In this document: positions 1 to 11,799 of the stretch, in pieces
Layout of the letters: the number at the start of each line of letters is the position of its first letter
How positions within the stretch are numbered: the stretch's first letter is position 1
Source of the DNA: Ptychodera flava
Taxonomy: Eukaryota; Hemichordata; Enteropneusta; Ptychoderidae
Direction of reading: 5' to 3'
NCBI RefSeq assembly: GCF_041260155.1
Contig: NC_091940.1
Span: forward strand, 31,517,875-31,581,874
DNA: 64,000 nucleotides
Position numbers and translations under genes: made by a program
Notes under the pieces: model-generated
Seen by the model: only the letters and a program-made list of their open reading frames with translations
Told to the model about the DNA's origin: nothing
The model's database searches: none

Positions 1-187
1 CCTTTCGATGTTTTCCACGTCAAAGTAGACGCATATCGCTAGATGTAAAATATCCATGCGCGCACTGCTATTTTGACTTTCGTTAAAATCTGTTTGATGC
101 TGGTCGATAATGGTAAAATTGTTTGAAAATGCCCTGCATGTAACTAAATGTCACATAGCATTAACTGTGAAGAGGCATGTAATAAAA

Positions 188-310
188 ATATTATTGCCTG
201 AATACATGGGTTTATGTGCTCTCGCAGCAGGAGACAATTTGCCCTCCTGGCGTCGGGCAAATTGTCACCTGCTCTCGGGCACCTAAACCCATGTATTCAG
301 GCAATAATAT
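188..310. repeat. Foldback (inverted repeat) element 1
   Basis: Arms at about 188-245 and 253-310 are near-perfect reverse complements (for example GCCTGAATACATGGG facing CCCATGTATTCAGGC) around a loop of only a few bases. This is a MITE-like or snap-back structure. The short open frame across it is a by-product. Confidence 0.75.
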
Positions 311-314
311 ATAA

Positions 315-452
315 TAGCGCCCGTCTATTACCCCGAGGGGCCGTGTGTTACCAGAAACACATCGCTATTCCCCGAGGCCGTAGGCCGAGGGGTATAGCGA
401 TGTGTTTCTGGTATTAAACACACGGCCACGAGGGGTAATAGACGAGCGCTAT
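315..452. repeat. Foldback element 2, next to element 1
   Basis: Arms at about 315-377 and 384-452 pair almost completely. They include AGCGCCCGTCTATTACCCC facing its complement, and the GAAACACATCGCTAT arm. It lies only a few bases from element 1 and has a different sequence, so these are two separate foldbacks in tandem. Confidence 0.75.
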
Positions 453-2200
453 AGCCCGAATAAAGACCAGGCTATAGGTGTTTTATAACACACCACATGC
501 TCATGTTGTATTGTTATATAGTTTTTAATGTGTTTTAATATTTTGCACCGCAACAATCCATTGTGAAAAGTTTACTGGGCGATGTTTCCACAGCGGTTTC
601 AGTTGTACGTGGTACCACTTTCTTTCAAAAAATATTCTAAGCATACCTAGCGACATCCTTAGTTGCACTTTAATCTTTTCCGTCGATGAGCTGTTCAAGT
701 TCCTACGCTGTTGGAATGTTGGAAAATGTTGGAAAATCTGTTTTAGAGAATGTGTCGTTACCTATCCCGGACGCACATCACGTTCCAGTCATCCGCCATT
801 GTTGCAAAGCTGCAGACGACACTACAGTCATGTGACCGGGCACTTTTCCAAATTTGGTCAGAACTATTTCCCTAGGGAAATAGCTTTTCGAAAAATACCC
901 TCTGACGTCACTTTTGTTGATCCGGTGAGGACTAGACGTATCTATTTTCTCGTCACGTGTCGTATTCTGGCGAATCGCGACACGGAATGAGCATGTGGCG
1001 TGTTATAATTTTCTTACCCCAATGTGTCAGGCAATTGACTTCCTCCCGCCTGGTGCTCTTCGAAAATTTCCCACCAAACTATGCAGTGGCATATCTACTG
1101 GTTTAAAGAGATCATCAAGTAATTCAAGTAAGATTTCCCTCCAAGGGAAATCCCATATTTCAACGTTGATGACAGTTACTTATCTTACAAGACAAAGATA
1201 CAAATTTCTATATTCATTTCCTCGTGGGCTTTGTGTTTTCTTACGTATAAACAGGCGTATATGACCTCTATACCTCGTGGAATATTCCCAACGATACGCC
1301 TCAGCTCATTGGAAGCTTATAGGTAGAATCGACCTTCTCGTCACTACCTCCATGTTCGACGTCGCAGTTTACAGTCCCAACAATATAATAAATCTTTATT
1401 GTGATGCACTGCAGGAAGAAGACATTGTTTGTACATCCAGCCTTTATGTGGATTTTGAGTTTAACTTTGCACATTTGCAAACACCCTTTTCTTATTGCTT
1501 ACTGTGCAGTTTGTGGGGTGCCCCTGCGTGTCTCTTTAGTTTGCACCGTGTAGATAGCTGACTGTGTACCATCCAAGGGCACTCGGGGACGTCCTGTCAA
1601 AATATTGCCACATAAAGCATGCATTGAAGTAAAAACAGAGAGGAAAAAACGATATGTAGACAATACTGATTTGCATGAAACTACATTTTATTCAAGAAAG
1701 CCATTCACCGCCATATAAGCTTAGTTTATTTTTTGCCAACTTTTATTGTTGGTTTTTGGAACATAAAATTCTACTATTGTTTTCAGTTCAAAATGACTGT
1801 AATTCAAGAAATACTTTAATTTCTGAAATAGCTCAATGAAGGATAAAGTGGAACTCCGCCTAATTGGATATAACAGAATAAAAGTCTCGCCCATAGATTT
1901 ATCAATTTAGTATATTTATCACCTTAAATCACGTATTTTTCATTCCATCGATATGGATAATTTGACCAGTTCTTAAAATTATACTTTGTTCATTGGCATT
2001 TTTCCTTTCCATTGTCAGCTTGTCATCTCCAATGTATTGTTGGTTGCTTGAGTGGCATTCAGACAGATACAGTCCATATGGCCGGGATAAAGAGGCTGTG
2101 AAATATTTGCGGACGGAAGTTCCCTATGGATATTCAGACAGGTCGCTTAAAGTGTTCTTAACTGCTGACTATTCTGACAAATATCTACTGGACTCATCTT
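453..2200. other. No recognised gene
   Basis: AT-rich DNA with only short frames lacking domain signatures. TTTATT at about 1726 would read AATAAA on the minus strand and could end the LDLa transcript, but nothing else supports that. Confidence 0.4.
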
Positions 2201-4458
2201 TTAGGCGATTTCAAGTTTACCAGTCTTGTACTTCTGTCCTTTACACAGGAACATATCTTCGTCTTCGCCAAGCGGGCAATCCTTTTTACCGTCACATTTT
2301 AGCTTGGACGGCAGACAGGTGCTGTCGCGACACTGGAAATCCGTCTCTCTGCAGCCGCACTCACTCTCATCCTCGCCGTATGTACAGTCTCGGACACCAT
2401 CGCACTCCTTTGACTGTGCAATGCAGGACCCGTCATCACAGAGGAAATCGCTTTCAGAACAACACCCCACTTCGTCTTCACCGTCTGGGCAGTCAAACTG
2501 ACCGTCGCATACGGAGCTCGGGTCAACGCAGGACTTGTCCGCACAGAGTAATTCCCACTCTTCACAGAAACAGGCATGCAACATTTCGTCTTCCCCATCG
2601 TGGCAATCAGGGTGTCCGTCACACAACGAGAAATATTCCAAGCATCCACCGGTAGTACAGCTGAATTGATCTGCCAAGCATGTGCAATTTCGTTCATCCT
2701 CGCCGTTTGAACAGTCATACAGCGCATCACATTGCCAATCGGATATTATACATTTACCGTCATCACATTCGAAACCATTACAATCCGCTTCTTCACTGCT
2801 GAACTGGCAGTAGTCTTGTTGTTCATCCGAATGGTCATAGCAATCGGATATACCATCACACAGCCACGCATAAGGTATACAGAAGCCGTCGGGACATTGG
2901 AAATCGCAACAGTCGGTTTCGTCGGACCCATCCAAGCAGTCAGCTATGCCATCACAGAGTGAAAACTCGGGAATGCATTGATTACCATCGACACAGGGGA
3001 TCTCTAGATTGCTGCAGTATCCATTGTTGTCACAACCCTCTTCATCCTCACCATCAGAGCAGTCTGGAATGTCATTGCACTGTAGGCTACCATCAATGCA
3101 GTCGCCATTTCCGCATAGAAAGCTGTCAGACTGACACGAGTTACAGCCCAATTCATCACTACCGTCACTGCAGTCAGGCCCGCCATCACACGCTAAGTCT
3201 GGATGGATACATTCACCACTGGTACAGAGAAATTTGTCACTCGTGCATGTAGAAGATTTGCAATGGCTTTCATCCTCCCCATCGACACAATCACTAACAT
3301 CGTCGCATACTTTGCTTGCCGAAATACACCAACCATCACTGCATCTGTACTCTGAGTCGAGATGGCATTCTTTACGTTCGTCTTCCTCTTCCTCAGCATC
3401 ACCGTGATGATTGCTTAGGTCATCATCATCATCATGATCATGATCATGATCATGATCATGATCATCATCATCATCACTGTAATCACTGTAATTGTAATCA
3501 TCCCAATGTTGTTGTTCTCCCATTTCTTCATATTGTTCTTGTTCTTGTTCTTCTTCCTCTTGTTCTTGTTCTTGTTCTTGTTCTTCTTCCTCTTGTTCTT
3601 GTTCTTCTTCATTTTTGCCGGCATCTTCTCCCTGTCCACCATCTCCTTCCACTTCCTCTTGACAATTTTCCTCGTCGATGCCATCCCAGCAGTCATTTAC
3701 ACCGTTGCATGCCAAATTTTTAGGAATGGAAAGTCCGCCGCTGCATTTTATTAAGTGTTCTTCATTAGTAACAGACTCACAATCTTTCTCATCATCTCCA
3801 TCGGCACAATCATTCTTTGCATCGCAGACCGATGCACCAGAAATGCAGGCTCCATCAGAGCAGGTAAACTGATCTGAAAGGCATAGGCAGCCACGCTCAT
3901 CTTCGCCTGTTTCGCAGTCTGGAGCGCCATTACAGACCAATGGCTGTGCTATACAATCTCCGTTTGCACAGCGGAAGCTGCCAGCTGAGCAACCATTACA
4001 GCCACATTCATCAGTTCCATCAAAACAGTCAGGGTGGCCATCGCACACGGCGCAAGGTGAAATACAGCTACCATCCGGACAATAGTAATCGTTTTCTCGA
4101 CAAACACTCCCACCGCAAACTGCTTCGTCTTCGGCACTCTCACAGTCCACACGTCCGTCACAGAGATTACCGATAGCGATGCATTCTCCCGAGGCACAGT
4201 TGTACTCGTGAAAACCACACATGGGACAGTTGCGTTCATCAAAACCACATTGACAGTCCTGGTATCCGTCGCAGACGAGACCTTGTAGTATGCATAAACC
4301 ATCACTGCATCGAAATTCGTCGGAGAAGCAACTGTCCTGTTGAGAACAACGAGACTCGTCTTGACCGCAAGGGCAGTCATGCCACCCATCGCACTTGAAG
4401 TGGGAAGGAATTGTACTCCAATCCGCACAGGACATACCATCGACGCCTGACGGGAAAC
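2201..4458 (-). CDS. Multi-LDLa (LDL-receptor class A) repeat protein, large exon
   Basis: An open frame of about 750 residues holds about 17 cysteine-rich LDLa modules. Each has six Cys and a C-terminal calcium-binding signature such as CDGxxDCxDGxDExxC. Seven modules (residues 1-258 from the Met at 4435) are followed by an acidic spacer (259-354) and then ten more. LDLa modules bind calcium and act as extracellular ligand-binding domains in lipoprotein receptors, low-density receptor-related proteins and many secreted proteins. The exon probably starts at 4458, after a TTGCAG acceptor (4460-4459). A good donor (G/GTAAAC) lies at 2220-2219, just before the in-frame stop at 2201. Exon 4458-2221 is 2238 nt and phase 1-1, as is typical for shuffled LDLa modules, so the protein may continue on both sides. 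Module 7 has lost Cys residues. No signal peptide or membrane segment is in this exon. The wider gene cannot be named. Confidence 0.85.
3374..3661 (-). repeat. In-frame coding repeats: Glu/Gln tract and His-Asp tract
   Basis: This part of the LDLa exon is low-complexity. Repeated CAAGAA/GAAGAG codons give a Glu-Gln tract, and a tandem ATGATC hexamer (about 3421-3470) gives alternating Asp-His flanked by poly-Asp. It separates LDLa modules 7 and 8 as a strongly acidic linker. It keeps the frame although made of microsatellite-like DNA, so its length may vary between alleles. Confidence 0.8.
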
Positions 4459-7400
4459 CTGCAATTTCGTAGCAAGCAAGATAGGGAGTTATTTATTAAT
4501 TTGAAAGAGATTGATGCATAAGTTGTCGCTCAGATATGATGGCGTTTAATTGTTTTGCACATTCTCAAATCCATACCTATGCGTAATACTGGTCGTTTGG
4601 AAGTTTCACAACCTCTTTTCGACTGATAAACTGTACATTTATTTGATTTCAATGAATTTAATATTTTTATTATGTACGCCTGGAAGTTGTTTTAATGTTT
4701 GTATCAAATAGCTCTACGTCAGTCTATTTGATCAAAGCAATGCCAAAGCTGTTTACTATACCTTGTCCGATAAGCATTGAGCGCTTCTCAAGTCCTTCAT
4801 TATTCCTCGAGATCTGTGAGGTGGGTAAAACATAATGTTCCAGTCAAAATAGGGTTAGACCCACCACAAATTGCAACAGAATTTTTTTCTTCGGAATGCA
4901 TTTCAGAGAGGTACCCAGAACAACATATTAAAAGTTTACTCGATTCCACCTTGGGGAAATATGTCTAATTTGCATAAATCAAATATGGCGGCCAACCATC
5001 CAACAAAATAACATAATTTGCTATATATCGCATGTTAAACAAGCTATTTCAGTGATTTCAAAGTCTGACACTAGTAATTTGGCCCAGGGAATTATTTTGG
5101 AGGTATAATGTTCCTTATAGGTACTTTCCTAATTTGCATAATTCCAATATGGCGGCCAACATTCCTACAAGGGACATTTTCGGTCATATACCACATATTA
5201 AACAAACTATTTCAGTGATTTTAAAGTTAAAAGTATATTTCTTTGGCATGGATAAACGATTTTCGAGATGCTACGATTTGCATTGGTAATTTGTTAATTT
5301 GCATAAATACAATATGGTGGCCAACATTCCTACAAAGGACATTGTCGGTCATACACCACGCATTAAACAAGCTATTTCTTTGATTTTAAAGTTTTAATAT
5401 TTTTCTTGGGTATGAAGAAACACTTTTAGTGGCTCAAGTTTTACAAAGGCCCTTTGATAATTTGCATAAATTAAATATGGCTGCCATATTAATGGCCCAT
5501 GGCTTAATAGCTACTAATATAAATAACGGTTTTGGTATAGTTTTTAGCACTAGGAAACTATCAAGAAGGAACTGTTAAATCCTTGGACATTCATTTTTAT
5601 TTTTTTTTATTTTTCTGTATATGACGACTGTTAATGTTAATGAATGTTAGTCTTCTGAATGATATATTCTCTTTTTAAATATAACATTGAATTTATCTGT
5701 GTGTGGCATTTTCGTAATTTGTAAGGGTGTTTAACACTCTACAGTGTCAAAGCATGTAATCTGTAATGTTTACTGTTAAAAAAGGGGTGTTCAAAATCTT
5801 TAGTTTTTAATTTAGACTGAACCCCCTTCTTATGGATGGGTGCATCTTTATAAGATCCCTTAGATGATAGGCAAGAAGTCATCACACATACCAGCAAAAT
5901 ACAATAAACACAACAAAGCTAAAAAAACAGAAAAAATGATATGACCGAAATAAAAAGTGTCGTAATACTCACAAATTGAAACTTAGCACTATTGCAAACA
6001 ATGTCAGATTCATAAAAACTTTCTGGACACACAAACTCAAAAAAATATGAAAACTGCATGCTTTAGCAAAGACTTACAATTAATCCAGACACAGAATTCA
6101 ACTATTACACAATACAAAGAAGTACATCTTGAGTCATTTTTCCAAGTGTCATTTTGCAGATGTACATGTTTGTATCGTGTAACAGTTGGATTCTGTTGGG
6201 CTAATGAGTTGTTTGAATTAATTTTAAGTTTTTGCTAAGCATGCAATTTTCAATTTTTGTGAGTTTGTGTGTTGATCAAGTTTTTAAGAGTTTGACATTG
6301 TTTGCATCAGCGCTAAGTTTTAATTTGTTTCTATTGTGGCATGTGTTATTTTTGGTCACATTATTTTATTTTTTGCATTGTTATTATCTTTGTTGTGTTT
6401 ATTGTATTTTTGCTGTTACATGTGATGACTTCTTGCCTATCATCTAGGGGGATGTACCAAAGATGCACTCGTCCATAAGGAAGGGGTTCAGTCTAAATTA
6501 GAAACTAAAGATTTTGTCCACGACTTTTTTAAAACAGTAAACATTAAAGATTACATGTTTTAACACTGTAAAGTATAAAGCACCTATAAAAATCACAAAT
6601 AATGCCGTACACAGATGAATCCAATGTTATATTCAGAAAGAGATTATTATTAGATGACTAACAATCATTAACGGTTGTCATATTTAGAAAAATCACAAAT
6701 AATTAAAATTGCATGACTTTCTTACAACTCAATAGTAAACGCACATCAACATATACGTATTTTAATCCGTTCGGAAGTCATATATGTAAGTCTACCAAAT
6801 TTGCTTTAACATTCTTTTCAAAATACAATATATTTATGGGGTATTTTAACGAATTCAGGTATCACAGACACCTATTAAAATAAACTTTTATTCGTAAATG
6901 GATCGTTATTGTATGTAAATTTTCTATATTTTTAAAAATAAATGTTCAAGGCCTTAATGTGGAGCTGCACGTTGCCAACACAGTTTTTTCGAAGGAATAT
7001 TCTCATCTAAGATGACAAGGAAACCCTTACAAACTATTTTGTGAAATGTAATATTTCACTTGAAACAAGAGTATATCCTCATTCTAAAATGGAATGGGCT
7101 GAACAACTGACACTCAAAAAGTGCTTTAAATCATGGTTAGCAAAATAAAAATGCCTCTAATTCAAAATGTAAGAATTTTATTACAAAACAAAATAGTTGT
7201 TTTGTTATATAGCATTTAAAAACATAATGTGAAAATTTCAGAAAATATGACCCAGCCAGAACAGTTATATTCTTTGGAAATCTTGAAATTCGGATAAAAG
7301 GGAAGCAGGAATTCGGGTGATTTGCATACATTTGCATACATTAACCCTTCTATATCATGCTATCTACTTACGACTGCTTGCCAAGCTAAAAGGTGAACCT

Positions 7401-7835
7401 AACCAATTTTAATCTTGGGTTAACAAATTAATAAAAATTTGAAGAATATTTTCAAAATACAGTGCGTTGGGTGCTGTGCCCTCTTGACAGTTTTTTCTTG
7501 ATATTCCTATTCCTAAAAACTCTACCATAACCTTATTTATATTAGAAGCTATTTGGGCATTAATTTGGCAGCCATATTTAATTTCTGAAAATCATCAAAG
7601 TGTCTTTTAAAAACATTGAACCACAAAAGGTGTTTCTTCATGCTCAAGAAATATAATTAAACTTCAAAATGGCTGAAATAGATTGTTCAATACATTTTAT
7701 GACAGAAAATTTCTTTTGTATTGGATTTATGCAAATTAACGAAGTGCCAACGCAAATCATTGCACCTCAAACATCATTTGTCCATGCCAAAGAAATATAC
7801 TTTTAACTTTGAAATCACAGAAATAGCTTGTTTAA

Positions 7836-8051
7836 CCCTTTGACTGCTGTAATTTTTTACACCAAAATTTTAATGCAATATTTTACCAATTTCTGTGAAC
7901 ATTTCTGTACGTTTTTTTCATAATTTTGGACCAAATGGATATCATTTTTCAGCAGCTACAGATTTTTATCAAAATTTTGGCAAAAAGCAGAAAAATTGAC
8001 TGTGGTACATTTTATAAAGTTGACAAAAATAGAGTTTGGCGCCCAAAAGGG
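7836..8051. mobile_element. TTAA-flanked MITE (piggyBac-like), copy 1
   Basis: TTAA at 7832-7835 and 8052-8055 brackets a 216-bp segment that begins CCCTTT and ends AAAGGG, the pattern of piggyBac-type non-autonomous elements. It lies inside the right arm of the 4.1 kb foldback. Confidence 0.6.
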
Positions 8052-8216
8052 TTAATACATGGTATATGATAGAAATGTCTTTTGTAGGTATGTTGGCAAC
8101 CCTATTGGAGTTATGCAAATTAACGAAGTACCTAAGCAAATCATTGCATCTCGAAAATTGTTTGTCCATGCCAAAGATATACACTTTTAACTTCGAAATC
8201 ACAGAAATGGCTTGTT

Positions 8217-8433
8217 TACCCTTTGACTGCTGTAATTTTTTACACCAAAATTTTAATGCAATATTTTACCAATTTCTGTGAACTTTTCTGTACGGTTTTT
8301 TCATAATTTTGGACCAAATGGATATCATTTTTCAGCAGCTACATATTTTTATCAAAATTTTGGCAAAAAGCAGAAAAATTGACTGTGGTACATTTTATAA
8401 AGTTGACAAAAATAGACTTTGGCGCCAAAAGGG
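8217..8433. mobile_element. TTAA-type MITE, copy 2 (duplicated with its host unit)
   Basis: Almost identical to copy 1, with its flanks also shared, so it was copied with the tandem unit and did not insert separately. The left TTAA has decayed to TTTA; the right one (8434-8437) is intact. Confidence 0.6.
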
Positions 8434-9210
8434 TTAATACGTGGTATATGACAGAAAATGTCTTTTGTAGGTATGTTGGCCACCATATTGGAATTATGCA
8501 AATTAACAAATTACCTATGCAAATCATAGAATCTCGAAAATCGTTTGTCCATGCCTAAGAAATATACTTTTAACTTTAAAATCACTGAAATAGCTTGTTT
8601 AATACGTGGTATATGACCGAAAATGTCTTTTGTAGGAATGTTGGCCGCCATATTGGAATTATGCAAATTAACGAGGTGCCTATATGAAACATTATACCTC
8701 TAAAATGATTCCCTGAGCCAAATAACTAGTGCCAGTCTTGAAATATCTGAAATAGCTTGTTTAATATGTGATATATAGCCAATTATGTTATTTTGTTGGA
8801 TGGTTGGCCGCCATATTTGATTTATGCAAATTAGACATATTTCCCCAAGGTGGATTCGAGTAAACTTTTAATATGTTGTTCTGGGTACCTCATTAAAATG
8901 CATTCTGAAGAAAAAAATTCTGTTGCAATTTGTGGTGGGTTAGGTGCCAAAATCTCGTAGATTGACTGGACTAAAAGTTTGAGTCAAAATCTTGTAGATA
9001 TCTGGATGTGTTTTTCAATTGCACTGATATATGCACCACCGTGTACCATTGGTCTAAGGAGTCGATTTTTATATTATTTATCCGATTTGCTTCTCAGACA
9101 GAAAGTTTATAGTGATCGGGTGAGTAGTTTCAATTGGAATAAAATATTAAAGCCATCCACTGTGTATTTTCTAGACGACAACAACAATGCGTTATGAAGG
9201 AATGACTTAC

Positions 9211-9447
9211 AAACTTGTCGGGAAACAGATACCAGAAGCCACTCTGGCTTCCAAAGTTGCTTGGAGCAAATGGCGCTCGACGGACCGTGTCATCGTAAAC
9301 GCCAAGATGAACATCCTCACTCTTGTAAACTTTGGATTCTGGGAACGAAGCGCCCCATCGTCGTTGAATGCCGCCTGGCCTCAAAGAGAACGGTTCAACG
9401 GCAACACTGCGTAATGCAACGCATACCAAAAACGCCAACTTCAACAT
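9211..9447 (-). CDS. Possible first coding exon with a signal peptide
   Basis: From the ATG at 9447 the frame starts MLKLAFLVCVALRSVAVEP, a good secretory signal, and runs 79 codons to a consensus donor GTAAGT (9210-9205). It then breaks down. It lies on the same strand as the LDLa exon and 4.75 kb upstream of it, so it could start that gene. However, this exon ends in phase 0 and the LDLa exon needs phase 1, so direct splicing would break the frame. An intervening exon or another gene is required. The mature part matches no domain I recognise. Confidence 0.35.
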
Positions 9448-9871
9448 TTTGCAGGAAACTGAGGTTTGGTGAGACCGGAGCTAGGGTTTATGTGTGCAAG
9501 TAGTCGTCTTCCTGGTTAGGTTTGGTACTTTGGGCAAATCTTTTACCGGTAAAATATTCACTTCAGTAAAACCTGGCGGACACGATTCTTCCATGATCTC
9601 ACACTTCCGTTTGCCTTGAAGCCACCGTATTTAACTTACGAGCACAGAAAAAATGTTTTCAAACTCTCATTCAGTAGAAGGGTATTTCCGATCTGTACAT
9701 GTCTGCACAAGCTCTCTCCCCATCACATACAACTAAGCGCTAGTCGTGGATTTACAAGGAATTTCCAAAAATTTAAATGAACGTAAATTACATTGTATTG
9801 CTTTCAGTCATGTTTTTGTGATTCGAACCACAGCCCTTAATCTGTAATGGAACATTTCTTTCTATAGCTAT

Positions 9872-10447
9872 TGTTACGTGCAGAGAAAACGAACAAAAGG
9901 GTGAACTCAGCAGTTTCCGTTTAAACAAAATTTATTACGAAAACAAAACTAATTGCTAAGTCAGGGACAGAGTACAAGCTTTAAAAGTGTACAGACTACT
10001 TATCTCAGCTGGGACGGCAAAGCTCCAGTCTCAGAGTTGTAACAGTCAGTTGGATGAATGAACAGTCCTTTGGCTTGCAGGCTTGAAGCTGCACAAAGTC
10101 CACAGTATAAATCCAGCGTTGACAGTGAAGGTCTTGGAAAGTCTTGAGAATGACACTGCTGGAGTTTAGTAACACACAAGAGACACGATCCCAAAAGTCT
10201 GACTGGAAGCTGTGCACGTCCCCTTTTATATACACATGCATATAAGAACAATCTAGAACTTTTATTGACATGCTAGTTACTGTGCTAAAATTATCTCCCT
10301 TACACAACTAATCAACTTTCCAGAACATTCCAAACATGACTAATTGAATTCAAGGTTGTGAGGTCATCAAGGGCAGTGACCTTGAGAATGTTCTAGACTA
10401 ATTGAACTCAGGTCATGATGAGTGTGGGGGAAATGACCTACATAACA
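9872..10447 (-). mobile_element. Solo LTR of an LTR retrotransposon
   Basis: The 576-bp segment starts TGTTACG and ends CATAACA (TG...CA with inverted TGTTA/TAACA ends). It is bracketed by CTAT at 9868-9871 and 10448-10451, a 4-bp target duplication. On the minus strand it has a TATA box (TATATAAAAGGGG at 10233-10221) and, 285 bp on, AATAAA (9936-9931), the promoter and polyadenylation order expected of an LTR. No internal region is present, so it is a recombination-derived solo LTR, perhaps Gypsy-type. Open frames here are spurious. Confidence 0.75.
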
Positions 10448-10451
10448 CTAT

Positions 10452-11457
10452 GATAACAAGTTCAAATATCGGTTTTAATATCATGAGGTCAAGCTTTATT
10501 AGTGAAAATTTCACAGTTGTCGAAACGCTTTACGTCGAATCTCATCTGCTAACGCGCGTCGAGTGAAAAACAAACGGTGATCCACTTTCATTAAAACCAC
10601 GTATTTTCGCACATTTCTGTTAGTATGCACAGTGAACTTCAAGCCAACGCTAACGTGTTATTTCTTTACAAATCTTGCCTTCAAATGCACGAGAAAATGG
10701 ACAGAAATTACAGGGAGGGGGGTGTGGTCCAATGTATAGGTCCCCTAATGTTGACGTTTAGGTATTAGTAAGTTTCTTGATAAACTATAATAGTGCTCTC
10801 TGTACAATTACAAGCCAAACGATAAATGAAGGTATACATTACAACCGTTTTCTCTCTTACTTTTGAATTGCCAATCGGACTTCAAGTATAGTTGAAAGAT
10901 TTAATTATTTTGAAATATGATCTCTTTTCATCAATTTACCAGAAACTTGCATGACAGTTATTACTTGTAAAGGTTAAAAAGTATTCTTTTGAAGTTCGCA
11001 GTTCAAATAATGTGATGAGCAATGATATGTAAATTAAGACATGTTATTGATATTTTCTCTGACACTCAGGGGGAGGGTCACTTTCTTTGCAAATGGAAAT
11101 TCGGGACGGTAACTTATTTTCTTGCAAAGGGTCACTATTCTCCGCTCGGCTTCAGCTCGGTGACTTGATATCGTGTAGTCCATGTAACATTTATTCAAAC
11201 TGAACCTACTTAGCTTTAAGTTAACATCTATAAGATGAAGCAGGCAATTGTGTCTGATTTACCCACAAATTATGTTTTAGCATCGCTGCGCCTGAATTAT
11301 CAGGGTATGGATGTTGTTATTGCCTTATTGTAGAGATAAGGATTCCTTCCATCGTAACCTAAAACATACACCATGATATGAAAAAAAGGAAGATATCCGT
11401 CTGTCCGAGCGAAGGTATGTACTTTAATTCACATCAACCTACCTATCTACCTATACC
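10452..11457. other. No recognised gene
   Basis: Unique AT-rich DNA without convincing frames or repeats. Confidence 0.4.
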
Positions 11458-11591
11458 TAGCTGCAATAACTGAAGCCATGGTTGGCCATGGGGCTTGGGC
11501 TTCTGTCGTGCGGCTTGGTTGGGACAAGGTGCGAGCCGCACGACAGAAGCTCAAGCCCCATGGCCAACCGAGGCTACAATTATTGCAGCTA
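11458..11591. repeat. Foldback element beside a microsatellite
   Basis: Arms at about 11458-11515 and 11533-11591 are reverse complements (for example GGCTTCTGTCGTGCGGCT-type sequence, and TAGCTGCAATAA facing TTATTGCAGCTA) with a loop of about 17 bp. CTAC repeats lie outside both arms, and a TA/GA tract follows. Confidence 0.75.
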
Positions 11592-11606
11592 TCTACCTAC
11601 CTACCT

Positions 11607-11611
<5 letters not shown>

Positions 11612-11674
<63 letters not shown>

Positions 11675-11676
11675 CT

Positions 11677-11760
<84 letters not shown>
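11612..11760. repeat. (TA)n followed by (GA)n microsatellite
   Basis: About 74 bp of TA dinucleotides, then about 75 bp of GA. Tyr-Ile and Arg-Glu open frames across it are artefacts. Confidence 0.95.
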
Positions 11761-11764
<4 letters not shown>

Positions 11765-11799
11765 GTTTACAATATAATACAACTGTCATTTTAACATAA

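Larger units (their letters stand above)
4859..8940. mobile_element. 4.1 kb foldback element with long inverted arms
   Basis: The ends are inverted copies: ACCCACCACAAATTGC starts at 4859 and its complement ends at 8940. TAG flanks both ends (4856-4858 and 8941-8943), a possible 3-bp target duplication. Homology runs inward for most of the length: 5570-6000 mirrors about 6260-6690. Outer parts of both arms are built of units of about 165-180 bp that contain a phrase like ATATGGCGGCCAACATTCC, TTTGCATAA and TTTCAGTGATTTTAAAGTT. There are about three units on the left and more on the right. No transposase frame is visible, so it is non-autonomous. The short open frames at 6047-6447 and 7969-8527 lie within the repeats and show no domains. 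Confidence 0.75.

Noticed and set aside
1993-2730. Frames overlapping the LDLa exon on both strands
   Set aside because: Shadows of the LDLa coding frame. The cysteine spacing is present only in the minus frame that contains the Met at 4435.
9211-9447. Direct splice of this exon to the LDLa exon
   Set aside because: It ends in phase 0 while the LDLa exon starts in phase 1, and no phase-1 donor is visible in the exon, so a simple two-exon gene is not supported.
11478-11799. Open frames with Tyr-Ile and Arg-Glu runs
   Set aside because: Translation of TA and GA microsatellites. The same applies at 14892-15201, 23808-24080, 26578-27038 and 49271-49456.
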